Shown here: positions 28,060 to 39,539 of the stretch, piece after piece
Position numbering within the stretch: the first letter of the stretch is position 1
How the letters are laid out: each line of letters starts with the position of its first letter
Translations under genes and position numbers: made by a program
The notes under the pieces: model-generated
Databases searched by the model: none
Seen by the model: the letters and a program-made list of their open reading frames with translations, nothing else
What the model was told of the DNA's origin: nothing
Origin: Prorocentrum cordatum
Lineage: Eukaryota; Sar; Dinophyceae; Prorocentrales; Prorocentraceae
Length of the DNA stretch: 64,000 nucleotides
Direction of reading: 5' to 3'
Assembly (NCBI GenBank): GCA_963575745.1
Contig: CAUYUJ010014554.1
Coordinates: 188,001 to 252,000, forward strand

Positions 28060-28900
28060 ATCGAGCACGTCGGTAGGCGGCATAAAATGGAAGTCGACCA
28101 GGACATATGAAACGTGCTCTTCATGCCGCCGGCCTCAGAACAGGCTCTTGAAACGTTGCGTGCGGATCTGGATACGGCGCGGTTTGAACGGCATGCAGCA
28201 CTGCAGGAAAGGGATCTGGGCTCAACCCGTTTTACAGTAGTTTTTCAAAGCAAGTCGTTTGGCATTGGGCATCCAGAGCGAAACCGCCATTGATTCAGTG
28301 TCCAGGCTCAACCCGTTTTGCATTGGTTTTCCAGTCAATAGGGCGCAGGTCGATCTCGCCGCGGCGGTAGAGTGCGGAAGAGTGCCCGGAGAGCAAGACG
28401 TTGCGCAGCCCGTGGCTATGCAGGGCCATGAGACTTCGGGGGGGGGCATAGAGGATCAAATTTTCTGAATCAGCCTACTCGAGCATATTTCCGGTGGTGG
28501 TATTGGGCCATATGAGGTATTACTTGTAGTAGTGTCGGATGGACTTTCTGTGGGCCAGCGTTTCTGAGCTCCGCCTACGCGAGCCTAGCTTCCGCTAGGC
28601 TGATCTTACATGAAATTCTTCAAAGTTCAGTCGAATCGTATAGAAAGCCATTCAAAACGGTTCTTCGCTTCCCACACCTCGTCACTTCACCTGCTTTCTC
28701 TGCGGCGTCACTTGTCTGGCCTGCTGGAAGGTCGTTGAACGCGCGGGAACTGATGCGCTTTCGTGCGGCCACTCTGCGTGCCTTAGAGCGGCCGCTGGTC
28801 ATGCTGCTCCTCCGGGATTGTTCGAAGGTCTGACCATGGCAGCTGGGCGCAGGCCTGGCGGCGCTCGGCCGGTCATTGAGAAATCTGGGTAGGTTTACAG
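28060..28900 (+). other. Unassigned spacer
   Basis: Contains a short duplicated motif GGCTCAACCCGTTTT at about 28220 and 28307. No gene is recognised. Confidence 0.4.
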
Positions 28901-29760
28901 TTAGATTAGTGATCCGTTTGTGGATGCCCGAGAGCCTGAGTTCCCCGTGAAAGACGCGCGCGAGAAGGCCATCACCCAAATTGCGTCGGCGACAGTGCCG
29001 CCCAGAGACGCAGCTGACAGCGCTTTCGGTTGAGCTCGGCCGGCCGCGGACAGCTCAGCTGCGCGCGCGCCGACCGACGATTGCACCTTATTTGGACATC
29101 CCGCTCCGCCTCCGCCCCCTTCTGCGACAGGTGAGAGAGGCGAGGCCGCAGTCGATTCCGACCCTGGCGACCCGTCCGATGACTCGGGCCCAGGGGCCCG
29201 CGACCGATCGACGGGTTTTCGGCGGTAGACGGATCCGATTGTCAACGGGGTGTCCAGCTGCAACGGGGGGGAGATTCGTCTTCGCTCTGTCGACGCAAAC
29301 TGGAGAGACAATCGATATGCTCACATCAACGTCGCGGTTCTGGGGGGGCCCGAGACCGGGGCAAATATTCGCCCGCGCCGCTCATCATTTGGGCCCAATG
29401 GAGTACGTCGAGGACGAGTAACTTGTCGTTGGATGGTTCACGGACACATTTTTCCAGACAGTATCATTAACGGGAAAACGAAGTGCTTGCATTGTACGCG
29501 CAGTCCTCTCTTACGACTCGAACGATGACCCTCTTGCAAAAGTGCGAGTTCCATGAATGCAACAGGCCGACACCAGAAGGCATGCACACAGTCCAAGTTG
29601 GGTGGGGCTCGTATTTGGATATGCCGAAAGAAGAGTGGCCACTTTCTCGGTTGCAAATGGCGAAGCCAGTCTGCCCGTCGATACTCCCATTTGATTGTCA
29701 CCCTGGTTTGGGGGGTTCTGGGGGCGGCATTGCGAGCAACGTGTCATGTTGACGGGTTTT
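28900..29760 (+). pseudogene. Decayed coding copy A, paralogous to 45.64-46.45 kb
   Basis: Blocks align with 45690-46449: AAGACGC..GCGAGAAGGCC, GAGAGAGGCGAGGCCGCAG, GATGACTCGGGCCCAGGGGCC, then at protein level GWFTDTFFQTVSLTGKR...VRAVLSYDS..LAKVRV against GWSPEAPSQKLPLTGGR...ACVVLRCDP..VTRMQV. Stops and frame changes interrupt it. I do not recognise the protein; a transposon ORF1 or a duplicated host gene are both possible. Confidence 0.4.
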
Positions 29761-29949
29761 GCCACGTCTGGCCCTTGGCGCAGTTGTTGTTGCCGCCCAG
29801 GAATGAACTTGTTATTGATTGTATACGTTGACTTCAAGATGTTTGTTTGGCCCTTCGAGATGAGCGGGCCGTCTTGGGGGTTCGGGAAGCCGAAAAGGTG
29901 GAAACGCCCAAATCTTTCCAACACCTAGGGAGAAACAATGCGTTTTGCC

Positions 29950-30260
29950 TCTGGGGACCCTCCTGATGCCGCTTGGGGGCCTCTTGGGGGGCTGTTGGGG
30001 GCGTCTTGGGGTCTCTTATGGGCCTCTTGGGGACTCCTGGTGCCTTCTTAGGGGCGAGAGCTCGATATGTTAATTCGTGTTCCCCCCCTGGGACCTCTCT
30101 TGGGGCCTTCTTGGGCTGTCTTGGCCGTTTCTTGGGCCGTTTTGGAGCCTTGTTGGGCCGTCTTGGGGGCCTGTTGGGCCGTCTTGGGGCTCGGAGCTCT
30201 CTTGTATGATCTTGAGGGGCTCTTGGCGGCCTCTTGGCCTTCCTTAGGGCTTTCTGGACG
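29950..30260 (+). repeat. 'TTGGGCC' degenerate array
   Basis: Dense ~11-bp units (GGGCCGTCTT). Preceded at 29872-29910 by the GGGAAGCCGAAAAGGTGGAAACGC variant of the array's conserved block. Confidence 0.7.
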
Positions 30261-30482
30261 GCCTCGAGGGCGGCGCCCTGGAGGTAAACCATCTCTGACC
30301 CGCAGCGCGGGGGCTTCGCCCAGGGTACTTTTCTTCTGGGGACCCCCAGGGGCCGCCCCGCGCGCGTTAAGTATAATCATTGTAAAGCAGCTACTGGAGA
30401 TCTTAGTACGCCTCTGGCCCGTTGGGCCGGCGAATTTTCTGGGCGTGGGCCATCGTGTCTTGCCACCCCCTCCGCGCCGCCA

Positions 30483-30552
30483 GGGCAGTTCTTCAATGGG
30501 AAGCGCCATGGAGCGGGCTTCGAGAATGCGCCCAACGGAACACGATACGAGG
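30483..30552 (+). CDS. MORN-repeat exon 2
   Basis: GQFFNGKRHGAGFENAPNGTRYE matches the MORN pattern. The acceptor is a pyrimidine tract ending CCGCGCCGCCAG, the same ending as before MORN exon 3. The exon would begin with GG (phase-1 intron). The frame runs on to a stop near 30576; a donor is not obvious (GCACCA or GTCGGG). Confidence 0.5.
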
Positions 30553-30739
30553 CACCACTGGTCGGGTGGGTGTAGTGGCAGAAGGGCCTCAACTCTGCGA
30601 CGCCGACGCGTTACTCCCCCTCCTTTCTTCCGCCCTTTTTTGCCCCATTGTTCAGATCTCTGCGTGGTTCTTCAGCTTGTCCTGGCCGCCGAAGGATGTT
30701 GCGACTGCCTTGTACCAGTGCAGGGGTATCTCCGGGCTG

Positions 30740-31100
30740 TCTTCAAACGCCCCGTCCGCCCGACCCTCCAGTAAGGGTCCGCCCGCCCGACCCGCCCAGT
30801 GAGGTCCACCCGCCCGACCCGCCCGTTAAGGTCCGCCCGTTCGCCTGCTTGTCAAGCCCGCCCGCCCGCATCAATGTCCCGCCCGACCCGCTCGTTGGGG
30901 TCCGCCCGCCCGACCTGCCCGTGAGGGAGCCGCCCGACCCGCCCATTGGGGTCCGCACGTCCGACCTGCCCGTCAGTGTCTGGCCGCCAGCCGATCGCGT
31001 GCTTGGAAACCCGCCCGCCTGCTTTGACGCCCCTCCCGCCCGGCACGCCCGTGAGAGTCCGCTCGCCCGACCCAACCGTTAGGGGTGGTCCGCCCGTCAG
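30740..31100 (+). repeat. (CCGCCCGACCCGCC..) minisatellite
   Basis: About 20-30-bp degenerate units of the form GTCCGCCCGCCCGACCYGCCCGT. Confidence 0.8.
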
Positions 31101-31104
31101 GGTC

Positions 31105-31235
31105 CTACCAAACGGCCGTTGCCATCTCTTGGGCCATCTTGGAGGCCATTTGGAACCGTGTTGGCCGTTTTTGAGGCCGTCTTGGGAGCCAAGTTGCGCC
31201 ATCGTGGCCGTTTTGGAGGCAGGTTCACCGTGCCT
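31105..31235 (+). repeat. 'TTGGGCC' degenerate array, short
   Basis: CTTGGGCCATCTTGGAGGCCATTTGG-type units. Confidence 0.6.
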
Positions 31236-31239
31236 GAAG

Positions 31240-32214
31240 AGGCTTTGTTTTGTGGTCATGGCGCGGCCTTTTGGGTGGCTGGCGGGTCAAGCCGAAGACC
31301 ACCAGGAACATTTTGCAAGGGCAATAATGATTGTAACATGTGGCATTCCTGTGGCAGGCAACGGGGGCGGCGGATCCCGTGGCCTTGTTGTCCATCCCGC
31401 CACTGTGACCCTCTCTTTTTTCGCCCTCCCACGATCGCTACGCAGTGTCATTCTTCCACTGTCGAGAAGTGCTCCGTCCTGCGGGGCGGCGCCGAATGGA
31501 CTCGCGCATGGCTTGCAAGCATGCTTGCGGACCGGGACCTAGTAGTCGTCAACGTGGATCCCCCCTCATTTGTTGTTTTTTCCCTCAGATCGGGATCAAG
31601 GATATACAATCCTTGACCGCAGCAGGTGACAATCAAAGATGGGGGGGTGAGAGGGACGGGCTGCATGAGCGGAGAGTGGATCAAGCACATCGCTGGTCTT
31701 CCTTGCAGATTTTGCACTGATCCGAGGTTCTCGTCCATCTTTCGGTCACGGTAAGGTTGCGATGATCTACATACGGTTCTCTTGGTGCTTCCCTGGCAGC
31801 ATTTGAAAGCCCGTCGTTGATTAATTTGGTTGCGTTTTCGTCAGTGTTAGATTCTTAGGCTTACGCCACACCGCCGACCCCTTGTTTATGCCAATCTGGG
31901 GGTAGTAGAAGCGGGACGAGCGCCGCGGAGAGACCCTCCGAAACGCCCGGCGGAACCAAGTGACGAGCATTGCGACAAGGCACGGAAGTTGCGAGGAATC
32001 TGACCGCTGGGGACGGGATGGATAAGGGGGACGTGGAGGAGGGAGGATGGGGGAGCAGCCAAAGGCGGAGAAGGTGAAAAGTGAGCCAGTGGAGGGAATA
32101 CGAGACAGAAAGCTGAGAGGGGAGACGGGAGGAGGGGGCGGAAGAGGAGGATGAGAAGGAGCAGGAGAACACGACGAGGACGACAATGGCGGCGACAGAC
32201 TCGACGGCGTAGGC
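31240..32214 (+). other. Unassigned stretch with purine-rich 32030-32200
   Basis: Short ORFs only (e.g. a Cys/His-rich piece near 31330-31480). No domain is recognised. Confidence 0.35.
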
Positions 32215-32875
32215 TGGGCACCTTTTTGGGGCCATCTTGGGGGCTTCGTTGACCGTTGTGGGAGCCTCTGGCGCCGTCGTCGTGAGAATCCTCTCGGGGG
32301 CCTGCGGGAGGCAGTTTGGAGGCTTCTGGGGAGCTGTTTTGGGGCAGCTTGGGGCTTTTTTTGGGCTTGTTGGGGGCCTCTTGGGGGCTTCTTGGAGCCT
32401 CTTGGAGGCCTCTTGGGGCCTCCTTGGCGCCTTTTGGGGCGGAAGGCTAGAATTTTAGGTTCGTGGTCCCCGTCTGGAGCCTTTCTTGGGCCCCTCTGTG
32501 GGCCCTCTTGGACTGTCTGAAGGCCCTCTTGAGCCGTTTTGAGGCGCTCTTGGGCCGTGTTGGGGCCCACTTGGGAGCCTCTCGGGTCGTCTTGATGCCG
32601 TCTTGGGGGCTTCTTTCGCCGTCTTGGAGCGTCGGAAGCCCGAAAAAACGCGAAGGCCAAAAACGTTGAAAAAACCAATGGAAATCGACGATTTTGGCCT
32701 CTTGGGGCCATCTTGGGAGGCGTCTTGGAAGCTTCTTGGGGCGTCTTGGAGGCATCTGGGGCCATCTGGAGGCCATCTTGACCGTCTTCGAGTGTTTTTT
32801 CGGCGACTCGGGGCCCTCTTGGACCGTCTGCAGAGCTTCTTGGGAGCCTCTTCGCTCGTTTGCGGCCCCCCCAGC
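32215..32875 (+). repeat. 'TTGGGCC' degenerate arrays with conserved block
   Basis: Three consecutive arrays. At 32628-32690 the block GGAGCGTCGGAAGCCCGAAAAAACGCGAAGGCC interrupts them. Versions of this block occur at 29872, 34826, 47717 and 63848. Confidence 0.7.
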
Positions 32876-33160
32876 AGACTCTCTGGAGCGGATGACCCCC
32901 CCCGGACCGCGCCGGCGGATCCCGGGGAATCCGGCCGGACCCCCCCCCCCCCCCCTCCAAAACGACCGGACCAGGCTCCGGGGGGAGGGGTTTGGGGAGG
33001 GGGGAAGCATCTCACACGCCGATGACCCCAAGGGGTCGGCGGATTTGAGGAGAGGGCGATGGCCGATGGCGGGGAACCAGTTTCGACCTCTCAGATTTAG
33101 CCCACCGTGAAAGCTGAAGACATTTGTCTTTCTCGACAGTTCGAGTTGAGCAGCAAATCC

Positions 33161-33252
33161 AGCTGCCTGCGGCAAGTCCCGCCACCGTGCTTTCAGGCAT
33201 TCTGGGTTGCGACTGTTCGAGGGGGCACAGGAGGCCGTCACGTGTGATGTCT
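33161..33252 (+). repeat. Conserved ~90-bp flank of (GAT)n tract, copy 1
   Basis: CTGCCTGCGGCAAGTCCCGCCAC..GTGC..GACTGTTCGAGGGGGCAC..GAGGCCGTCACGTGTGA. A close copy precedes the (GAT)n tract at 59.65 kb. Its last 20 bp recur after the tract at 34422-34442. Confidence 0.8.
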
Positions 33253-33279
33253 CGTGTGTCTCCAGGCTTATGCGAGCCG

Positions 33280-34415
33280 TGATGAGGATGACGATGATGA
33301 CGATGCTTATGATGATGTTGATGATGATGATGATGATGATGATGGTGGTGATGATGATGTTGATGATGATGAGGAGGAGGAGGAGGAGGATTGTGGTTGT
33401 GATGATGGTGGCGATGATGATTGTTGAGATCATATGATGATGACGATGCCGATAGCGATGGCGTTTGGTGATGATGGTGGTGATGAGTATTACGATGCTG
33501 GTGATGATGACGACGATGACGATCATGATGATGTAGGCGATAACGACGATTGTTACGATGCTGCCCAGGGTGATGATGGTGATAATGATGCTGATGATGG
33601 TGATGATTGTGATGGTGATGGTGATGGTGATGATGATGCGATGATGGTGATCATGATGATGGCGATAGTGGTGGTGATGATGACGACGACGATGACGATA
33701 ACGATGACGATGCATATCATGATGCTGATGATGGAGACGATGATACTGGAGATCATGATTACGAGTATGATTATGACGATGCTGGTGATGATGGAGATGA
33801 TGATGATGATGATTACGATGATGCTGCTGATGATGGTGGTGATTCTGCTGCTGATGGTGATGATGCTGATGATGGTGGTGATGATGATGTTGGTGGCGAT
33901 GATGGCGATCGTGGTGATGGTTTTGATGATGATGCTGGTGATGGTGATGCTGGTGCGGATGGTTATGCTGCTGATGATGGTGACGGTGATGAGCCTGATG
34001 ATGATGCTGAGGATGTTGACGATGATGATGAGGATGATGATGCTGAGACTGATGCTGATGCTGATGACGATGATGATGTTGCTGATGTGGCTGCTGTTGA
34101 TAATGATGATGATGGTAAGGATGACGAGGAGTTGGATAGTGATGAGGATGAGGATGAGGATGAGGATGAGGATGAGGATGTGCTGTTGATTATGACGATG
34201 GTGATGGTGATGATGATGATGATGATGGTGATGAGGATGATGCAGATGATGATGCAGATGAGGATGAGGATGACGAGGATGACGATGATGATGATGCTGA
34301 TGATGATGATGATGATGATGCTGATGCTGATGCTGATGCTGATGCTGATGCTGATGCTGATGCCGATGATGCTGATGCTGATGATGCTGATGCTGAGGAG
34401 GAGGAGGAGGAGGAA
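33280..34415 (+). repeat. (GAT)n-type microsatellite, ~1.1 kb
   Basis: GATGAT/GGTGAT/GCTGAT repeats; Met-, Asp- or His-rich frames are artefacts. Confidence 0.95.
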
Positions 34416-34489
34416 TAGGACGGCCGTCGCGTGTGACACCTTCCGTCTTTGCTATCTGAGGAACTCTCATGGAACTCGTTTGGGCAGTC

Positions 34490-35060
34490 TGTGACGGCAG
34501 TCTTGGGGGTCCCGCTGGGCCCTTTTGGGCAGTCTTGGGGCCCTCTTAGGCCGTCTTGGGGCTCTCTTGGGCCGCCTTGGGGCACTCTTAGCCGTATTGT
34601 TTGGTGCCTGGGGGCCGTCGTGTGGCTGTCTTGGCGCGACTTTGGGCTGTCGAAGGGCCTTCTAAGGCGTCTCGGGTCCCACGGGAGGTCCTCTTGGGTC
34701 ATTTTGGGGCCGTCTTGAGTGCCTCTTTGGTTCTCGTTGTGTCCTCTTGGGCCATCTTTGGATCCTCGTGGGGGCCTCTTGGGGAGTCGTGGTGCCATCG
34801 TGGATACTTCTTGGACCGTCTGGAGTTGGCGTGGGCCCGAAAAAGGCAAACATGCGAAAACCATTCAGAAACTTGTGCAAACTCAATGTTCTTGGCTTCT
34901 TCGGACCCTGTTGGAGATCCTCGTGTGGTCTTTGTGGGCCCTATTGGAGACATCTTGGGCCACCTTGAGGCCATATCCAGCCGCGTTTGGACTACCTCGG
35001 CCCGAATTCGAGGCATCGTGGGTCATTGTGGTGTCCTTGGTTGACTGCATAGGCCGCTTT
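34490..35060 (+). repeat. 'TTGGGCC' degenerate array
   Basis: Dense array to 34825, conserved block variant GGGCCCGAAAAAGGCAAACATGCGAAAACC, then a second array. Confidence 0.7.
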
Positions 35061-35302
35061 AGAAGCTTGGGACGCGGATCTATCGTTTGTTAACGAGTGA
35101 TCGTGGCCTCGGCAGCGCGATTCCATAGTTTTTAAGAGGCATCTTGGCTTCGGCGTGGAGGGGGGTGCAGGTGGCATTCCAGAAACCTTATAGAGCAGCA
35201 CTTGGGCATTCTAACGTGCCAAAATCGTGCAGGCACGGTGGCGGAATTACTTACCGACCCGTCTGCAAAGCGTAGCGTTGCTCGTCGGTCTTTGGTAGTG
35301 TT

Positions 35303-35493
35303 CGGCGGCGCCCCCAGAAGGAAGTGAGAGGGGGCTTCTTACAAGGCGGCGCGGCTTCCCAAAAGCCCTCCAGCCTTCTGATAATCCCCTGTGGCTTCGG
35401 GGAAGGCTTGGAGCGCCTCTCATAATGCCGGATGCCGTCGGAGCCTTCTGAGAAGGCCCGCCCCCTTTGCTTTCCACCTGCGCGCGCCGCCAG
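35303..35493 (+). mobile_element. ~190-bp inverted-repeat element (MITE / introner-like)
   Basis: The left end (CGGCGGCGCCCCCAGAAGGAAG...AGGGGGC) is an imperfect inverted repeat of the right end (GCCCCCTTTGCTTTCC...GCGCGCCGCC). The interior holds CTTCTGAGAAGG-type hairpins. A copy of the left arm lies at 5714-5812 in the opposite sense. The right end forms a pyrimidine tract plus CCGCCAG directly in front of MORN exon 3, i.e. the element appears to supply the 3' splice site. Confidence 0.5.
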
Positions 35494-35566
35494 AGTGTGT
35501 TCAGGGCCAGTACATCAACGGCTTCAAGAGCGGCCAGGGCACTTTCTTCATGGCCGACAGTGCCTC
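35494..35566 (+). CDS. MORN-repeat exon 3
   Basis: CVQGQYINGFKSGQGTFFMADSA fits a MORN unit and resembles exon 1 (CAQGQW...). With the acceptor CCGCCAG at 35493, the exon starts with AG completing a split codon (phase 1, like exon 2). Downstream the frame stays open but becomes low complexity (CAGCAG). It lies about 5 kb after exon 2; membership of one gene is inferred from strand, spacing and phase only. Confidence 0.5.
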
Positions 35567-35984
35567 TGCTCGCGGGGGTTTTCCAGGCAGGTGGCTGCAG
35601 CAGCAGCAGCGGTATCAGCGGCTGTTCGTCTGGGTTTCACTTCCTCAGGTCTGGTTCGGGAGTTACGGTGAACACACGGTGTAAGGGTGCTGAGCGATCA
35701 GAAGCCAGTCTACAATAACATGGTACTTGGAGCAAGGCAGGGATGGCAGGCAAGCAAAAACGCAGGAGAGCACATGGTAAATGTAGTGGGGATCGGGATC
35801 ACCCCCGACTCAGGATTCTCGGTGTGCAGGCAAGAGAGGCGCCCAGGCATTCGATTCCTCAGACGAATATTTCGCCTTCACTTCTTTTGCAAGGCTGAAG
35901 CATGGCGGGAAGCACGAACGACCGGAATTGGTCGAATCGTCACCTCGCTTGCCCTGCAGCGCTCAGAGATACTCTAGACGCTTT

Positions 35985-36042
35985 GCGTAACCCCGCCAGC
36001 CCCTCCAGGAACGATACCCAGGCTTGTTGCCCTGATCAGGCA
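35985..36042 (-). CDS. Conserved peptide exon or repeat, copy A (PDQGNKPGYR..GYAKR)
   Basis: Minus strand reads MPDQGNKPGYRSWRGWRGYAKR. A second copy at 56634-56702 (minus) reads FPDQGNSPGDRFWVGLWGYAKR. Differences include several synonymous third-position changes (CAG/CAA, GGG/GGC, GGT/GGA, GCA/GCG), which favours coding on this strand. I do not recognise the family; a short exon or part of a mobile ORF are both possible. Confidence 0.4.
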
Positions 36043-36107
36043 TGTGGGGGAGCACGCAGTGGAAGAAAGGCTGGGAAACCGTCATGCCCCAAGAGAAGTA
36101 CGTATGA

Positions 36108-36270
36108 TTGAGGAGGAGGAGGAGGAGGAGGTGGAGGAGGAGGAGGAGGGAGAAGGAGGGAGGAGGAGGAGGAGGAGGAGAGGAGGAGGAGGAGGAATGG
36201 TAGGGGGAGGAGGAGAAGAGGAGGAGGAGGAGGAGGAAGAGAAGGGGGGGAGGAAGGAGGATCCACCTCT
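36108..36270 (+). repeat. (GGA)n purine tract
   Basis: Low complexity. Confidence 0.9.
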
Positions 36271-36279
36271 CCCGTGCGA

Positions 36280-38700
36280 GAGTTACCGTGGTCCAGGTAG
36301 GCGAGAGAATTGAGCAGATTCGTGGGCTTCGAAACCCTCTGCCAGGAGCCATGGTACAGAGCAATGGGACCGCTGAACATGGAGCGATTCTGCTGACTTG
36401 CGTTTATAGTCAAGTCAACTGTGCTTCAGGAAGACTCTTTGTGGATTATGCCACCCTGTTGAAAGCGGCTGCTGCTTTTCCGTGGGCGTTGTCGGGGGCC
36501 AATGCCCAGGCTTACGTTTGGAGAGGGGTGGCCAGGTTACCCAGGAGGCCCCCCAGTTTCGTCAAAGTAAACGGACACCATCGTGCAGAATATCGACCCA
36601 TCGAAAAGCTCAATATTCTCTGCAGGGGTAATCGTCTAGCCGACCATCACGTCGGATTAGGTGCCCAGGCTCATGGCTATAGTAATGACACCAATTATAG
36701 ATTCACTTCACTACCATGATGTACATGTTTCTACTTCGCGGCACGGAGTAGGGAAACAACTTGGGGATTGGCTCGGAGCTGGGTCGCTTGGGTATTGGTC
36801 CCAAAAGGTGCCGCCCCAAGCACAGTGGCCTGCACGCAGCTGCCGGGCACGAGGGAAAACATGGGTGTAACATTTGTTTTCGCCACCTGGGGCCCAAAGC
36901 GGTGATCAGTCCTGATTGTGATGGCGTGACTCGGTGGCTCGACTGTTTTCTTTTTGCGGGATCCACAACCACTTGCACGATGCTTGGGTCGAGAGCTCAG
37001 GGCTCCCTGTCTTGCATTGCATTGCGCATGGTGTGTTCACCACTTGCAAGGCGGGCCCCAAGATCCGAGTGCTTTCCGACGGTAAGGTTTCGTCTGAGAG
37101 CACGAAGCTCAAGAGGAGGCTCCTGCCTGTGACAGAGCTAATTGTCACCAGTTCGGTAGTTCTCTCACCCTGGGGCCTTGAACTCAGGGCGGTGAGGAGA
37201 TCTGCGAATATCTTGTCCTACAGTATGCTGTGCTTGTGCAGAACACTATCTGTCGAATAGCCCAATCACGCAGGGAGGAGGGGGAAGGGAGAAGGGAGGA
37301 GGGAGGGGGAGGATTAGGCGCATGAGGAGGAGGAAGAGAAGGCGGGCGAACAGGAAGGCTAGAGAGTTGTTGATGCTGTCCCTGCTCGTTCCTTGTGCTT
37401 GTCGCCGCCACAGGCGCCGCCCGCAGCTGTGAAGGATTGGCTCGAGGAACGAGCCGAGAATTGCGCACCTTTCGCGCGCGTGGGAAACATAAGAGCGAGG
37501 AGGTCGTGTCGTTTCCGCCCTCCCCTTTTTGTCCACCCTCTTCCTGTAGATCCGAAATATAGCTTAACGGATCCATCATGCGCATTGAGACCCATGACGC
37601 ACCATTGCCATTTTGCCCTATTTCCGCCAGCAGTCACGATTCTCTGGCGAACGACTTGGCTATCAACGCGAAGTTTGCGTTGACGATCGCAGCCGATAGT
37701 AGCAGCGCAATTGTTCATGCAGGATATACCCACGCTCGTACTACAGTGCCTCTCGCGGATGAGCCGATTAACATCCCTCCTGGAGTACCAACTTTTCTCG
37801 TTCGTCGACGATCCATGTACTCCGACGGTGGACGGTGAATCGGCATTGGTTCAGCCGGCAGAAACAAGGAGACGGCGTGGCACGCGAACGGTTTGCTATT
37901 CTCGATGGTGGAGGTTCCCAGTCTGACATTCCATCCATTCAAAGCAAGGTGGCCCCCATCGTATCACAAGCAGGTCACGAAAAAGGGTAACAAGGGGGAA
38001 ACGCCTGGGGCGAAGCGTTACAAGGCACGCGGAGATGTCAGCATGGACAAGGATTCCCCGATTCAGGTCCCTAGAATCGCAGAGCATATGATCGATGAAC
38101 AACGACATTCCATTGAGAGTCGCGGTTCTAGACAACTTCCGACTCCGAACATATCCCCGGGCAGTGGTGGGGGGATCTCCCGCTCAAGGTCGCTTTTGGC
38201 ATCCAGGTTGCGTTGCCGATCAGGAATCAGCCTAGGATCTGGCAGAGCCTCGCCCGCAGGCACCTCAGTCGAGACCAGCCGTTGGGCCAGAGGGCTGGGG
38301 TGCTATTTCGCGGCCGAAAGCAGATGCCCAGGGAAAAGCACATAGTTGAAAATAACCGCGTGAGCGGCCAGCGTGCGCAGGATGTCCACGCAGTTGCCAA
38401 CGTTGCAACCTCAGTTGGCGTTGCTCCGAATGTTTAGTCATGGAAGAACATGGCGGCCGCCACCTCGCACTTTTGGTTTGGCAGCGGGAAGGAGCGGATA
38501 CATTGTCAGCCAGGAAAAAGAGATTGCGTGGAGAGTCGGCAGCACAAGTGCGCATTTTCAAGGCTGAGAAGGACAAACCTATTCGTTGAATGTATACTGA
38601 AGAGGGTTTTTGTTTCAGCATGTCGCTCGACGGGCGCAACCGAACCAACTTGCTGTTTCAGAAGCAATTCGAAGGTTTTGGCGGAGGCTGATCAACACAA
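36280..38700 (+). other. Unassigned region
   Basis: Several medium frames look weakly coding. Examples are HGCNICFRHLGPKAV near 36845-36905, continued in another frame by VLHCIAHGVFTTCKAGPK near 37005-37065. They shift frame and match nothing I recognise. 37260-37330 is GGA-rich. Confidence 0.3.
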
Positions 38701-39167
38701 AAGGAGTTGGAATACCTGACAGAGTTGGAGCTCCAGGAAACCAGAAGCCGGAGGCGTGATCAACCATCTACGACAGGTACCCACATGCAGCGCATATTTC
38801 AGAATGCTGAAGTCGGCAGGTCGGCACAATGTGCAATGCAAGAGCAAGAGATACAGGCCCTTGCCATGATCCAGCGCGCCAAGGAAGATGCCGGATCGAT
38901 GGTGCAACGCGCGAGCGCTCGTGGGCAGAGTGGTTTCAATCCAGCAGAACAGATACAGACCGGGCAACTGGTCGCTGAGGACCTTGCACAACAAAGGGAA
39001 GCACGCGACGATGGACTTGCTCACCACGAGTCCTGTAGCGCGGTTACGCTCGGCGAGGGGGGGATGCCAGCAGCGCCTCAGACTCGGCATGTAGTACGAA
39101 GCGACCTCCGGATAGCCTCGTTGGCCATGACGACGCAGGAGGGTGCGTCTTCTCCAGGGGATGTTAG

Positions 39168-39431
39168 GACGAGCGGAACGGTGACCGACGCTCTGATTCT
39201 GGCGCCGGGAAATTCTTCAAACAGCGCCCCCAAGGGCAGACCGCAACTGCGCGTCGCAGTGGAGGCGGGAACTGCGAAACATGCAAATTCTGCAGCGAGC
39301 CCAAGTCATCGCAATGCGTCCAATGTCCCACGCTATATTGCGACAGTATCGTGGGCTCGACGGCGAGACGTTGCAAACGCTGCGCCCGAAGCAAATTGGA
39401 GGCCGGGGCGAGCGCAGAGAGAAGACGCTAA
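39168..39431 (+). CDS. Cys-rich small ORF (zinc-ribbon-like), unrecognised
   Basis: The frame after a TAG at 39165 encodes about 87 residues. After a basic/Ser segment (RRSDSGAGKFFKQRPQG) comes NCETCKFCSEPKSSQC, then VQCPTLYCD and RRCKRCARS. That gives four CxxC-type pairs, a plausible two-zinc module. It ends in three consecutive TAA codons (39429-39437). There is no ATG, so it would be an exon or the 3' part of a longer gene. A competing longer frame (38707-39513) overlaps but is less structured. Confidence 0.3.
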   Translation, partial: DERNGDRRSDSGAGKFFKQRPQGQTATARRSGGGNCETCKFCSEPKSSQCVQCPTLYCDSIVGSTARRCKRCARSKLEAGASAERRR

Positions 39432-39539
39432 TAATAATAACGCTGGGTTTCACAACAGTGGGAAGAGCAGATGCGCATGGGCAACATCGTCAAACAGCAA
39501 AAAGAAAATTTGACGAACTGACGTAAGGAACGCGACGAG

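Noticed and set aside
26002-28076. 400-600-codon ORFs on both strands
   Set aside because: Artefacts of the 103-bp satellite.
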